From Nonomuraea roseoviolacea subsp. carminata (GTDB lineage Bacteria > Actinomycetota > Actinomycetes > Streptosporangiales > Streptosporangiaceae), in assembly GCF_024172185.1 (NCBI RefSeq), contig NZ_JAMZEC010000001.1, positions 4,360,001 through 4,424,000 of the forward strand: DNA of 64,000 nucleotides, written 5' to 3'. The notes under the pieces are model-generated. The model was given only the letters and a program-made list of their open reading frames with translations. It did no database searches and had not been told where the DNA came from. Shown in pieces: positions 13,754 to 22,641 of this stretch. How positions within the stretch are numbered: the first letter of the stretch is position 1; the number at the start of each line of letters is the position of its first letter. The translations under genes were made by a program, and so were the position numbers.

Positions 13754-14311
13754 TCAGTGCAGGTTCCAGTCGGTGACGCCGCGGGACACGATCACCTTGG
13801 AGAACATCGACACGCCGGTGATGCGGATGAGCGGGCCGTCGCCGGCCGAGCCGCCGGTCACGTTGCGCTTGCCGAACGTGGAGCCGCCCTCGTCGATGAC
13901 GTGGGCGTTGTCGGGGACGCGGACGATGAGCTTGGAGAAGCGGGCGGCGCACTCCAGGGTCACCTCGCGGCCGGGCAGCACGGCCTCGGACAGGTCGACG
14001 ATCATCGCGCCGAAGGTCACGGCCAGCGTGGTGTGCCGGGAGGCGACCCAGCGCCCCTTGCGGATGATCTTGCTGAACGTGGAGCGGATCGTCTGCTGCT
14101 CGACGGTCTCGGGCGGACGGGAGGCGGTCACGTCCGGCAGGTCCGTGGTGAGGGGGACGAGCTCGCCGACGGTCTTGGCCGTGTAGGCGGCCTCGAGGCG
14201 GTCCGCGTGCTCGACGCTGGTGAGCCGACCGGTGGCGAGAGCCTCGCCCAGCACGGCGGCCACGCGGTCGCGGTCGGTGTCGGAGGCGCGCAGCGCGGGA
14301 TCGTGGGTCAC
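13754..14311 (-). CDS. DUF1707 protein with LiaF-like C-terminal domain
   Basis: 185 residues. Residues 5-60 match DUF1707 (LRASDTDRDRVAAVLGEALA, then GRLTSVEHADRLEAAYTAKT), a short helical domain common in actinobacteria and often linked to membrane proteins. Residues 80-185 form a beta-rich domain (FGAMIVDLSEAVLPG, ITGVSMFSKVIVSRG) like the C-terminal domain of LiaF/cell-wall-antibiotic response proteins. No membrane segment is seen, so it is probably soluble. The start is GTG; TACACT lies only six bases upstream, suggesting a leaderless transcript. Confidence 0.82.
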   Translation of the reverse strand: MTHDPALRASDTDRDRVAAVLGEALATGRLTSVEHADRLEAAYTAKTVGELVPLTTDLPDVTASRPPETVEQQTIRSTFSKIIRKGRWVASRHTTLAVTFGAMIVDLSEAVLPGREVTLECAARFSKLIVRVPDNAHVIDEGGSTFGKRNVTGGSAGDGPLIRITGVSMFSKVIVSRGVTDWNLH

Positions 14312-14317
14312 GGCGCC

Positions 14318-14323
14318 AGTGTA
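14318..14323 (-). promoter_or_regulatory. -10 element of a probable leaderless promoter
   Basis: On the minus strand TACACT is followed by six bases and then the GTG of the DUF1707 gene. In actinobacteria a TANNNT hexamer six to eight bases before the start codon usually means the transcript begins at the start codon. A CGCGA/TCGCG inverted repeat (14332-14345) lies just upstream, at the -35 position. Confidence 0.5.
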
Positions 14324-14480
14324 GCTCCGAACGCGATATGTCGCGAGATGTCATGGAAATCCATTCGCGACTCGGCGGAACCGAATCCCCGGTTACCAAC
14401 GTCCGGATATAAGAGCCGTAGACGCGCGACAGAGGCTTGAGGTTTACCGCCGCACGAACAAAAATGAGGGGAAACGCCTA

Positions 14481-15815
14481 GTGATCTTGAACCAGGCCGG
14501 CACACGACGCTTCCGGGCGTACACGTCCAAGCATCTCGACGACCTTCTTCTCCGGGCAGGGCTCGACGACGACGAGCGGCTGAAGGTGCGCGCCGTGGCC
14601 ACGGTGCTCCCGTTCCGCACCAACGCGTACGTCGTGGACGAGCTCATCGACTGGTCGGCCGCGCCCGACGACCCCCTGTACCGACTGGTCTTCCCCCAGG
14701 CGGACATGCTGCCCGCCGCCGACGTCGCCCGGCTGGCCGACCTCCTCAAGGCGGAGGCCCCGCCCGCCGAGCTCCTCCCCGAGGCCAACCGGGTCCGCGC
14801 CCGCCTCAACCCCCACCCCGCCGGGCAGATGGAGCTGAACGTCCCCCGGCTGGACGACGAGCCGGTGCCGGGGCTCCAGCACAAGTACCCCGAGACCGTC
14901 CTGATCTTCCCCAAGCAGGGGCAGACCTGCCACGCCTACTGCACGTACTGCTTCCGGTGGGCGCAGTTCGTCGGCGACGCCGACCTCAAGTTCGCCTCCG
15001 ACGACGTCGACCAGATGGTGCGCTACATCCGCCGGCACCCCGAGGTCACCAGCGTCCTCATCACCGGCGGCGACGCCATGATCATGGGTGAGCCGGTGCT
15101 CCGGCGCTACCTGGAGCCGCTGCTCGCCCTGGACCAGCTCGAATCGATCCGCATCGGCACCAAGTCGCTCGCGTACTGGCCGCAGCGCTTCACCACCGAC
15201 CCCGACGCCGACTCCACGCTGGAGCTGTTCGAGCGGGTGGTGGCCGCCGGCAAGAACCTCGCCTTCATGGCCCACTTCACCCACCCGCGCGAACTGGAGC
15301 CGCCGCTGGTCGAGGCCGCGGTCCGGCGCATCCTCGGCACCGGCGCGACCATCCGGACGCAGGCGCCGCTGATCCGCTCCATCAACGACGATCCGGCGCT
15401 GTGGTCGGCCATGTGGCGCCGGCAACTGCGGATGGGGATGATCCCGTACTACATGTTCGTCGAGCGCGACACGGGCCCGCAGGACTACTTCGCGGTGCCG
15501 CTGGCGCGGGCCCACGAGGTGTTCAGGGACGCGTACGCGTCGGTCTCCGGGCTCTGCCGCACCGTGCGGGGGCCCTCCATGTCGGCCACGCCCGGCAAGG
15601 TGTGCGTCGACGGCGTCACGGAGATCGCCGGCCAGCGGGTCTTCGTGCTCCACCTCATCCAGGCCCGCGACCCGTCACTGGTCGGGCGGCCGTTCTTCGC
15701 GCACTACGACCCCACGGCGGTGTGGCTGGGCGACCTGCGCCCCGCTTTCGCCGACCGGTTCCCGTTCGAGCCCGTGGTGGAAGCCGCCGCGGAAGAGGCT
15801 CTGGTGGCCGTCTGA
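14481..15815 (+). CDS. KamA-family radical SAM protein (lysine 2,3-aminomutase-like)
   Basis: 444 residues. The radical-SAM cluster motif is C150-x3-C154-x2-C157 in TCHAYCTYCFRW. The N-terminal 140 residues follow the aminomutase pattern (VLPFRTNAYVVDELIDW, HKYPETVLIFPKQGQ). ITGGDAMIMGEP and LAYWPQRF are barrel motifs of the family. Lysine 2,3-aminomutases also bind PLP through a lysine in a Gly-rich loop; here that loop is replaced by ATPGKVCVDG, with K373 the likely counterpart. The substrate cannot be told from sequence: lysine, glutamate or something else. The start is GTG with GAGGGGAAAC ahead. The neighbours give no pathway context. Confidence 0.85.
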   Translation: MILNQAGTRRFRAYTSKHLDDLLLRAGLDDDERLKVRAVATVLPFRTNAYVVDELIDWSAAPDDPLYRLVFPQADMLPAADVARLADLLKAEAPPAELLPEANRVRARLNPHPAGQMELNVPRLDDEPVPGLQHKYPETVLIFPKQGQTCHAYCTYCFRWAQFVGDADLKFASDDVDQMVRYIRRHPEVTSVLITGGDAMIMGEPVLRRYLEPLLALDQLESIRIGTKSLAYWPQRFTTDPDADSTLELFERVVAAGKNLAFMAHFTHPRELEPPLVEAAVRRILGTGATIRTQAPLIRSINDDPALWSAMWRRQLRMGMIPYYMFVERDTGPQDYFAVPLARAHEVFRDAYASVSGLCRTVRGPSMSATPGKVCVDGVTEIAGQRVFVLHLIQARDPSLVGRPFFAHYDPTAVWLGDLRPAFADRFPFEPVVEAAAEEALVAV

Positions 15816-16263
15816 GCCTGTTCGGCTGACTCGCGCGGTCCCTCCCGGCGGGCCCGTCCTCCGATGGGCCCGTCCGGTCTGGGCGGTCAAGCGAGCATCC
15901 GGCTACCGGAAAATCTGCGCGCCCGGCCCGCGGCATTCGTCCTCACCGGTCGTCGTCCGCGGGCCGTCGGCGCGCTCGGGGAGCGGGCGGTGAATGCCGG
16001 GAACGCCCCACTGCCGTGTCCCGACATGCCGCCCATTCACCCCGCCTTCCATCGGCCTCGTCCCGGATCTTCCCGGCCTCTTGAAGGGTCGTTGACCCGC
16101 CCAGCGGGCCACTGAGCGCGGTGATACAACTACGTTCAGTAGCCCAGCCGGGCGGCGCGCCGCGTGTGGTGCCCACCGCGTGCTCGTCTCGGCTTTCGGG
16201 GGGTCGTCGAGTCGTCTCTCCTCCGCATGCGAGAGCGATCGATCACGAGCCGGGAAGGCAATC
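15816..16263. other. intergenic leader region, no gene seen
   Basis: About 450 bp between two same-strand genes. Two GGGCCCGTCC direct repeats near 15855-15880 allow a weak hairpin that may end the kamA-like transcript. The rest should contain the promoter and leader of the secreted-protein gene. Confidence 0.45.
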
Positions 16264-17694
16264 ATGAATCGTGTAGTCAAGACGGCTGTCGCCGTCGCGT
16301 CACTCGGGCTGGCGGCGGCCCTCACCGTCCCGCCGGCCCACGCGCAGGCGCATCGCTCCACCAGACCGCTCACGACGGGACCGGGGGCGCCGGGCGTGAC
16401 GCCTCCGGTCGCCGGGGCGCTGGACGACGCGGCGGGCGGCCGGGACGCCGTGGCGGGCCGGACCCTGCGCGCCGACACGCCTGGAGGGCCCGTCTCCGGC
16501 GCCGACGTGCCGGGAGACGGGACGCCGGGCGCGGAGGAGCAGGTCACGCCGGCCGACGCCGTGACCGCGGTGGCTCCGGTCGCTCCGGCGGCTCCGGTGG
16601 CGCCGGGCACGGGGGTGTCCGGCGCCGAGGTTCCGGGGGCCCGTACGCTCGGCGCCGGTCTCCCGGTGGACGGGACGCCGCGGCCCGCCGTGCCGGGCGT
16701 CGTCCGGCCCGTCTCGCCGGACCCGCGCGGCGAGGGGAACACCCGAACGGGCGGACGCCAGGGCGGCACGCGCAACACGGCCGCCGCCGACCGCGACGGC
16801 CGCCGCAACGGACGCAGGGCCGGTACGGGCCGGCGGGCCTCGGGTTCGCGCGACGACGGCAGGGGGCGGCGCGGATCGCGCCACTCCCGCGAGTCCCGCG
16901 AGAACTGGGAGCGCCGCTTCGTCGAGCCGAGCCGTCCTGACCTGGCCGGCGACCCGATCCTGAGCGTCCCGGCGGGCCGGTCGCTGGAGGACGCGCTGTC
17001 CCGGGGCATGCGGGAGGGCGCCACCACACGGAGCCTTCCCCGCTCCGGGAGCGTCACGCAGAACGCCGCCACCCGCACGGCGAGCCGTGGAGCGACCGAG
17101 ACGGCCGTGCGCGGTGCCGGCCAGACGGCGGCCCACGGCGTCGCCCGGCATGGGGCGCCGGTCGTCACGCCGGTCCAGGGCGGCGTCGCCCCTGGCGTCC
17201 CCCTCGCCCAGGGCGGGGTCGCCCCGAGCGTCCCGTTCGCCCAGGGCGCTGTGGGGCAGGGTGTGCCGTTCGCTCAGGGTGGCATGACGCCGTGGGTTCC
17301 GGCCCAGGGGGCTGTCGTGCGGCGGGTGCCGATGGCGCGGAGTGACGCGGCGCCGGCCGGCACGCGGACGCGCGGCGCCTCCCAGGCGGGCACGCCCGCG
17401 AGGGCCGCCGCGGCGCGCGGGGTCACCCCCGGTGGTGTGGCTCCGGCGCAGGCCGGTGCGCTCCCGGGCGTCACGGCGGTGCGCGGCATCACGCCGGGCG
17501 GTGTGATGTCGGGCAACACGCCGGTGCGCGGCGTCACCTCGGGCGGTGTGGTGCCGCACGCGACGGTGGGGCGCGGGATCGTGCCGAGCGGTCCGCTGGC
17601 GCAGGGCGTGACCCCGGGGACCGTGGTGTCCGGCTCCCCGCTGTCGCGCGGTCTCGCGCCGGGCGCCGTGGTGCCGGGCACGCGGCTGACCTGA
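16264..17694 (+). CDS. secreted low-complexity Gly/Pro/Val repeat protein
   Basis: 476 residues. A clear signal peptide (MNRVVKTAVAVASLGLAAAL, ending PAHAQA) is followed by a Pro/Gly/Ala/Thr-rich part, a basic Arg-rich block (about residues 160-225), and a C-terminal half of degenerate 8-12 residue repeats such as GGVAPGVPLAQ / GGVAPSVPFAQ and RGVTPGGV / RGITPGGV. There are no cysteines and no sorting signal, so it should be released or bound noncovalently to the wall. I do not recognise the family; the pattern resembles matrix-like or surface proteins. The ATG is chosen because the signal peptide begins there and GGAAGG precedes it; the frame is open further upstream without meaning. Confidence 0.7.
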   Translation: MNRVVKTAVAVASLGLAAALTVPPAHAQAHRSTRPLTTGPGAPGVTPPVAGALDDAAGGRDAVAGRTLRADTPGGPVSGADVPGDGTPGAEEQVTPADAVTAVAPVAPAAPVAPGTGVSGAEVPGARTLGAGLPVDGTPRPAVPGVVRPVSPDPRGEGNTRTGGRQGGTRNTAAADRDGRRNGRRAGTGRRASGSRDDGRGRRGSRHSRESRENWERRFVEPSRPDLAGDPILSVPAGRSLEDALSRGMREGATTRSLPRSGSVTQNAATRTASRGATETAVRGAGQTAAHGVARHGAPVVTPVQGGVAPGVPLAQGGVAPSVPFAQGAVGQGVPFAQGGMTPWVPAQGAVVRRVPMARSDAAPAGTRTRGASQAGTPARAAAARGVTPGGVAPAQAGALPGVTAVRGITPGGVMSGNTPVRGVTSGGVVPHATVGRGIVPSGPLAQGVTPGTVVSGSPLSRGLAPGAVVPGTRLT

Positions 17695-18267
17695 CGACCC
17701 GGGCAGCCGCCCGCCGTGCCCGCCGGCGGCGCTGAGGGGAGTGGACGAGCGCCTTGGTGCCGGTGCTCGTACGACCCCGTCTCGCCGGCCGGTGGAACGG
17801 CGCGGGCCGGGCGGACGCGCCCGCGCCCGGATCACGCCTCGGAGCCGGGCCGTCACTGCAGGGCGACCCCGGCGTGAGGCGCAGCCCGCCGCCGGTCCCT
17901 CGACCAGGGACCGGCGGCTCTCCCATGTCCGGCCCCTGACGGACGGCCAGCGCCGGGGAACGTCGGGGAACGCCGGAGAGGCCCCTCGCCGGCCACGTAC
18001 GGCCGCATGGACATCCCGCGCCCGCGGCCCCACGCCCACGCCCGCGCCCGCTCCGCGCCCCTGCGCCGCTCCGCGCCTCCGCGCTGCGCCGCGCCCCCAG
18101 CGCCGCCCCGCATGGGTCGAGCCCGCCCCGCATCGCGTCGAGACCTTCACCACAGGGCCGAGAGCGTCACTCGCCAGCGGGCGGGACAGGCCGGGCCTCC
18201 GAAGGGGCGGGCAAGCGGCCCTGATCGTGCCTCTGGGCGTCGCACAGGGCCCGTAAAGGCTTCACCC
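17695..18267. other. intergenic, very GC-rich, no gene seen
   Basis: About 570 bp between the convergent secreted-protein gene and the 13E12-like fragment. It holds the strong hairpin at 17888-17918. Open frames are long here only because stop codons are rare at this base composition. Confidence 0.5.
17888..17918. terminator. 13-bp perfect hairpin, possible terminator
   Basis: GCCGCCGGTCCCT pairs perfectly with AGGGACCGGCGGC across a five-base loop (CGACC). It lies about 190 bp past the secreted-protein stop. There is no T-run, as is common in high-GC genomes. Confidence 0.6.
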
Positions 18268-18441
18268 TCAGACGCGGACGCCGGTGCGGCGGGCGATCTG
18301 GGCCTGGAGGCGGGCCATCTGCCAGTGCAAATCGAGGAGCTGCTCGGCCAGCTCCATCCTCGGGATCTGTGTCACGTCCTCGACGGCCAGGTGGTCGATC
18401 GCGGCCGACAGCTCTCCCATCGCGCCCCCGTTCCCTTCCAT
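18268..18441 (-). CDS. short 13E12/DUF222-like N-terminal fragment
   Basis: A 57-residue protein (69 if the upstream ATG at 18477 is used). The pattern LSAAIDHLAVEDVTQIPRME followed by LAEQLLDLHWQMARLQAQIA resembles the N-terminus of the DUF222/HNH (13E12 repeat) proteins of actinobacteria, but the HNH part is absent, so it is either a stand-alone small protein or a remnant. I prefer the ATG at 18441, preceded by GAGG, because a LexA-type box then falls directly upstream rather than inside the gene. Confidence 0.5.
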   Translation of the reverse strand: MEGNGGAMGELSAAIDHLAVEDVTQIPRMELAEQLLDLHWQMARLQAQIARRTGVRV

Positions 18442-18456
18442 CCGCGCCTCGTCGTA

Positions 18457-18472
18457 TCGAAACAACGTTCGA
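18457..18472. promoter_or_regulatory. LexA (SOS) box candidate
   Basis: TCGAAACAACGTTCGA matches the actinobacterial LexA consensus TCGAAC-N4-GTTCGA with one mismatch (A for C in the left arm). It is 15 bases upstream of the preferred ATG of the 13E12-like gene, the family whose members are known LexA targets in mycobacteria. Confidence 0.65.
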
Positions 18473-18589
18473 ATCATACCGGAACGCAGGCCACGGTGTC
18501 AGGCGTTCATCCCTCGTGTCGCAGGCGCACGACGAAGCCGCCGGGCGTGTCGCACGCGCCGGCGGCCAGGTGGTGATGTGCTGGGGCGC

Positions 18590-19486
18590 TCAGCCCTTGT
18601 TGTAGGCGGCGAGCACTTCCTTCGGGTCGCCGTCCATCTTGATCTTGCCCTTGTGCAGCCAGATGACCCGGTTGCAGGTCTCCTCGATGACCCGCAGGTC
18701 GTGGGCCACGAGGAAGACCGTGCCGGCCTCCTCGCGGATCTTCCTGATGCGCTGCTCGCTCTTCTTGCGGAACTCGCGGTCGCCGGTGGCCAGCGCCTCG
18801 TCGATGAGCAGCACGTCGTGGGTCTTGGCGGAGGAGATGGCGAAGCGCAGGCGGGCGCCCATGCCGGAGGAGTACGTGGACATCGGCAGCTGGACGAACT
18901 CGTCGATGCCGGAGAAGTCGACGATCTCCTGGTACTTCTCCTTGACCTCGGCCGGCGTCATGCCCATGGCGTAGCAGCCGAGCACGATGTTGCGCTCGCC
19001 GGTGAGCTCGCGCATGAGCGCGGCGTTGACGCCGAGCAGCGACGGCTGGCCGTCGGTGTAGACGGCGCCCGAGTGGGGCGGCAGGAGGCCGGCGATGGCG
19101 CGCAGCAGCGTGGACTTGCCCGACCCGTTGCGCCCCACGATGCCGATGGCGTCGCCGTGGTAGGCCACGAAGGAGACGCCCTTGACGGCGTGGACCTCCT
19201 TCATCTGCGGCCGGCCCTGGCGCCGCAGGATGCGCGTGAGGGCGTTGACCGCGTTGCCCTTCTCGGCGTCGGAGGCCGCGCCGTACACGCGGTAGATGAT
19301 GTGCAGGTCGTCGACGATGACGGTGGGCGTGCCGGTGGGAACGTCGAGAGGGGGCGTGGCGGCCGTCTTCGGCTGCGCGGCCGAAACCGCGGCGGGCTTC
19401 GGCTGCGGCTTCGCCTTGCCGTCCGTGCCGGCGACGGCGGGCTCCTCGGCCTTCACCAGTGACAGCTCCTCGGTAAGTTCAGCCAC
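18590..19486 (-). CDS. ABC exporter ATPase, polysaccharide/teichoic-acid type (TagH/Wzt-like)
   Basis: 298 residues; powers export of a lipid-linked glycan with the permease upstream. Walker A GRNGSGKST at residues 118-126, signature YSSGMGARLRFA, Walker B LLIDEALATGD and the switch histidine in VFLVAHD. The DEALATGD form and SSGM signature are typical of the O-antigen/teichoic-acid subfamily. An Ala/Pro/Lys-rich tail of about 50 residues precedes the domain. No C-terminal carbohydrate-binding domain follows, unlike some Wzt proteins. Its start overlaps the permease stop by eight bases. No glycosyltransferase genes are adjacent, so the cargo (galactan, teichoic acid or other) is unknown. Confidence 0.9.
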   Translation of the reverse strand: MAELTEELSLVKAEEPAVAGTDGKAKPQPKPAAVSAAQPKTAATPPLDVPTGTPTVIVDDLHIIYRVYGAASDAEKGNAVNALTRILRRQGRPQMKEVHAVKGVSFVAYHGDAIGIVGRNGSGKSTLLRAIAGLLPPHSGAVYTDGQPSLLGVNAALMRELTGERNIVLGCYAMGMTPAEVKEKYQEIVDFSGIDEFVQLPMSTYSSGMGARLRFAISSAKTHDVLLIDEALATGDREFRKKSEQRIRKIREEAGTVFLVAHDLRVIEETCNRVIWLHKGKIKMDGDPKEVLAAYNKG

Positions 19487-20408
19487 GCCCGTACCTCTCC
19501 TCGGCCCGCCAGAAGTACCAGAAGCCGAAGCACAGTGCGAACACCGCCCAGAATACGCAGGATATCCACACCGAATCCGGCGGAGTGTGCCCCCCGTCGC
19601 TCGTGATGAGGATGTCGCGCATGGCCTCGATGTAGGAGGCGGCCGGGTTGGCGTAGTACATGACGTCGGCCACCGACTGGGGCAGGTGGGCGGTGCCCAC
19701 GACCTTCTCCTGGATGGAGAAGAAGACGCCCGAGGCGTACAGCCAGGTGCGGGTGATGAACGGCAGGAGCTGGTTGAGGTCGCGCATGGAGGCGCCCAGC
19801 CGCGCCATCACCAGGCCGGCGCCCACGTTGAAGAGCGTCTGGAGCAGCAGGACGACCGGCATCAGCAGCCAGGTCAGCGCGATGGGCTCGCCGGTGATGA
19901 GCACGATCACGAGGAGCACACCCATGGAGATGGCGAGCTGCTGCAGCTCCTGGATGGTGTAGGCCAGGGGCAGCGAGGCCCTGGGGAAGTGCAGCGCGCG
20001 GATCAGCGAGAGGTTGCCGGAGATCGACTTGGCTCCCGCGGTGACCGACCGCTGGGTGTAGGTGAAGGTGAACATCCCGGTCAGCAGGAACGCGGGATAG
20101 TTGTGGATGTGCCCCTTGCCGCCGAGCACGAGGCCGAACATCACGTAGTAGATGGCGGCGTTGAGCAGCGGGGTGAGGACCTGCCAGAGCTGGCCCAGGG
20201 CGGAGCTGGAGTACTTCGAGACGTTGCGGGAGGTGGCGTAGGTCAGGATGAAGTGCCGCCGCTCCCAGAGCTGGCGCACGTAGACAGGAAACCTCGGCCG
20301 CGCGATGGCACGGCGAAGCCCGTATCTCGCGGCGAGCTTGGCCAGCGGCTCCTGCCCGCCTCGGCCGCCCGCCTGGGCGTCCGCCACAGCGGATTCCGGC
20401 TGACTCAT
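19479..20408 (-). CDS. ABC-2 type exporter permease (TagG/Wzm-like)
   Basis: 309 residues with about six membrane helices (for example YYVMFGLVLGG, LAISMGVLLVIVLITGEPIA, VWISCVFWAVFALCFGFWYFW). The N-terminal motif ILTYATSRNVSKYSSSALGQLW followed by PLLNAAIYYVMF is the usual entry to ABC-2 permeases for polysaccharides. ATG at 20408 (MSQPESAV) is preferred; the frame is open further upstream but that part is not protein-like. It forms a two-gene operon with the ATPase. Confidence 0.9.
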   Translation of the reverse strand: MSQPESAVADAQAGGRGGQEPLAKLAARYGLRRAIARPRFPVYVRQLWERRHFILTYATSRNVSKYSSSALGQLWQVLTPLLNAAIYYVMFGLVLGGKGHIHNYPAFLLTGMFTFTYTQRSVTAGAKSISGNLSLIRALHFPRASLPLAYTIQELQQLAISMGVLLVIVLITGEPIALTWLLMPVVLLLQTLFNVGAGLVMARLGASMRDLNQLLPFITRTWLYASGVFFSIQEKVVGTAHLPQSVADVMYYANPAASYIEAMRDILITSDGGHTPPDSVWISCVFWAVFALCFGFWYFWRAEERYGRG

Positions 20409-20878
20409 GGCAAGGACTCTATTGGATCCCGGTCGGTGGGGTCTGCCGCGCACGGCGCGCGGCAGACAGTTGGACGAAGTCATGGGGCGCCCGGTTCCAA
20501 GGCGCCGCCAAGACCCGAACAACCGTAGCCCAGTGGTCCAGCGCGCGCCGGGTAAGGGCGCGAGCACGATTCGGTAAGGGGTATTTTTGCTCGACTGTCC
20601 GTGTCCAGTCGTAGGGCCATCTGACGGTAATGGGAGCTTAAGCGCCGTCTGCCCCCAATGACTGTGACGCTGGATAGGCGCACGTGTGACCGAACTGCAA
20701 CGCGCCAGAGACTCGCTGGTGGCACGTAGTGAGGGATAGTCGCGATCGACTGGCAGGGCGTCGGCTGGTTTGACCATGTCAGCCAAACCCGGGGGATTAC
20801 CGAACCCCCCGTCAGGCTGCTCACGATCATCGCAGCTCAGCGCTTACGCCCACCTGTAGAGGGAGGAATCTTCTTACC
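20409..20878. other. divergent promoter region
   Basis: 470 bp separating the exporter permease (minus) from the peptide-binding protein gene (plus). A TTGACC lies near 20769 without a clear -10 at 17 bases. No conserved riboswitch or protein-coding pattern was recognised. Confidence 0.5.
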
Positions 20879-22516
20879 ATGCGTGTTACTAAGGGCGCAC
20901 AGATCGTCGCCGGTACCGCGCTGCTGGCCCTCGCGGTTGCCGCGTGTGGTGGCGGCGGCGGCACCTCGACGGGCACCTCCGGGTCGGGCGGCGACACGCC
21001 GGTCCGCATGGAGCTCGGCGAGCCGCAGAACCTGCTGGTCCCTTCGAACACCACTGAGTCCGAGGGCGCTGAGGCGCTCGCGGCGGTCTTCGAGCCGCTG
21101 GTGAACTATGACGAGAACAAGCAGGTCGTCATGGGCGCGGCGGACTCGATCGAGACCAAGGACAACAAGGTCTGGACGATCAAGCTCAAGCCGGGCTACA
21201 CCTGGCACAACGGTGAGCCCGTGGTCGCCCAGAACTACGTGGACGCCTGGAACTACGCGGCCAACCAGGAGAACGCGCAGGGCGCGGGCTACTTCTTCGG
21301 TCGCGTCGAGGGCTACGCCGACCTCAACCCGGGTGAGGGCAAGCCGGTCACCACCAAGGAGATGAAGGGCCTCAAGGCGGTGGACGACACCACCCTCGAG
21401 GTCACGCTGAGCGCGCCGTTCTCCCAGTTCAAGACCATGCTCGGCTACACCGCGTTCTACCCGCTGCCCAAGGCCGCCTTCGGCTCCGACGGCAAGGTGA
21501 CGAACGAGTACGGCGAGAAGCCCATCGGTCAGGGTCTGTTCAAGCTGGACAAGCCCTACAAGAAGGGCACCGACCAGACCATCGACCTGACGGTCTACGA
21601 CAAGTTCCCGGGCAAGAAGCCGACCGGCTGGACCAAGCTCCAGTTCAAGCTCTACAACAGCTCGGAGACGGCCTACAACGACCTGCAGGCCGACAACGTC
21701 GACATCCACGACTCGCTGCCCGCGTCGGCGATCGCCAGCGCCAAGACCGCGCTCGGTGACCGCTACCAGGACCAGCCGGACGCCGGTATCGGCTACATCG
21801 GCTTCCCGCTGCAGTACAACGACGAGTACAAGGACGTCAAGGTCCGCGAGGCCATCTCCATGGCCATCGACCGGAAGACGATCGCCGAGACGGTCTTCTC
21901 CGGCACCCGTGCGCCGGCCGACGACTTCATCAACCCGGCCATCGACGGCTACCGCCAGGGCGCCTGCACCGCCTGCGCCTACGACCCGGGCAAGGCCAAG
22001 GAGCAGTACGCCGCGGCCAAGGGTCCGGCCAAGCTGGAGCTCGGCTACAACGCCGACGGCGGCCACAAGGAGTGGATCGAGGCCGTCGCCAACAACCTCC
22101 GCGCCAACCTCGGCGTCGAGGTGACCGTCAAGCCGTTCGAGAAGTTCGCCAACATCCTGGACGACCTGGACGCCAAGAAGTACAAGGGCATGTTCCGGAT
22201 GGGCTGGGCGATCGACTACCCGTCGGCCGAGGACTACCTGACGCCGATCTTCTCGACCGGTGCCATCAAGACCGGCTCGAACTACGCGGGCTACTCCAAC
22301 AAGACGTTCGACGAGACGGTCGCCAAGGGCGACCAGGCGGCGAGCCCCGAGGAGAGCCTGAAGCAGTACCAGGCGGCGGACGACATCCTCATCAAGGAGA
22401 TGCCGTACATCCCGGTGTACTTCTACCGGAACAACTCCGGCTACTCGACCAAGGTGAAGAACGTCAAGATCAACCTGCTGAACCAGGTTGAGTGGGCCGA
22501 CGTCGAGAAGGCCTGA
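20879..22516 (+). CDS. peptide/nickel ABC transporter substrate-binding lipoprotein (family 5)
   Basis: 545 residues. A lipoprotein signal peptide has lipobox AVAAC with C23, followed by a Gly/Thr linker. The body has the family-5 pattern: EPLVNYDENKQVVMGAADS, YTWHNGEPVVAQNYVDAWNY, VREAISMAIDRKTIAETVF and the near-C-terminal MPYIPVYFYRNNSGYS. These proteins deliver oligopeptides, dipeptides or metal chelates to the permeases; the cargo cannot be told here. The ATG is preceded by GGGAGGAAT. It is the first gene of a five-gene operon and is separated from the next by hairpins, which usually gives more binding protein than permease. Confidence 0.93.
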   Translation: MRVTKGAQIVAGTALLALAVAACGGGGGTSTGTSGSGGDTPVRMELGEPQNLLVPSNTTESEGAEALAAVFEPLVNYDENKQVVMGAADSIETKDNKVWTIKLKPGYTWHNGEPVVAQNYVDAWNYAANQENAQGAGYFFGRVEGYADLNPGEGKPVTTKEMKGLKAVDDTTLEVTLSAPFSQFKTMLGYTAFYPLPKAAFGSDGKVTNEYGEKPIGQGLFKLDKPYKKGTDQTIDLTVYDKFPGKKPTGWTKLQFKLYNSSETAYNDLQADNVDIHDSLPASAIASAKTALGDRYQDQPDAGIGYIGFPLQYNDEYKDVKVREAISMAIDRKTIAETVFSGTRAPADDFINPAIDGYRQGACTACAYDPGKAKEQYAAAKGPAKLELGYNADGGHKEWIEAVANNLRANLGVEVTVKPFEKFANILDDLDAKKYKGMFRMGWAIDYPSAEDYLTPIFSTGAIKTGSNYAGYSNKTFDETVAKGDQAASPEESLKQYQAADDILIKEMPYIPVYFYRNNSGYSTKVKNVKINLLNQVEWADVEKA

Positions 22517-22529
22517 CGCTTGTTCCCGG

Positions 22530-22556
22530 GGGCGGGCGCGCGCGGCGCGCCCGCCC
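22530..22556 (+). terminator. intercistronic hairpin after the binding-protein gene
   Basis: GGGCGGGCGCG (22530-22540) pairs with CGCGCCCGCCC (22546-22556). It lies between the binding-protein gene and the permease genes and probably reduces read-through or protects the upstream mRNA. Confidence 0.65.
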
Positions 22557-22571
22557 CTCGAGAGCGCCAGG

Positions 22572-22619
22572 AAGGCAGTGGCTTGGGCCGTTCCACCCCA
22601 TGGATCCAGGCACTGCCTT
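22572..22619 (+). promoter_or_regulatory. second leader hairpin before the permease gene
   Basis: AAGGCAGTG (22572-22580) pairs with CACTGCCTT (22611-22619) around a 30-base loop. The loop and right arm contain an imperfect copy of the first 40 bases of the following permease gene (TGGGCCGTT ... GATCCAGGCA). The permease copy reads GGCAGTGCC, so alternative pairings with the coding start are possible. Confidence 0.4.
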
Positions 22620-22641
22620 TCGGCATGTACGGGAGGCTTGA

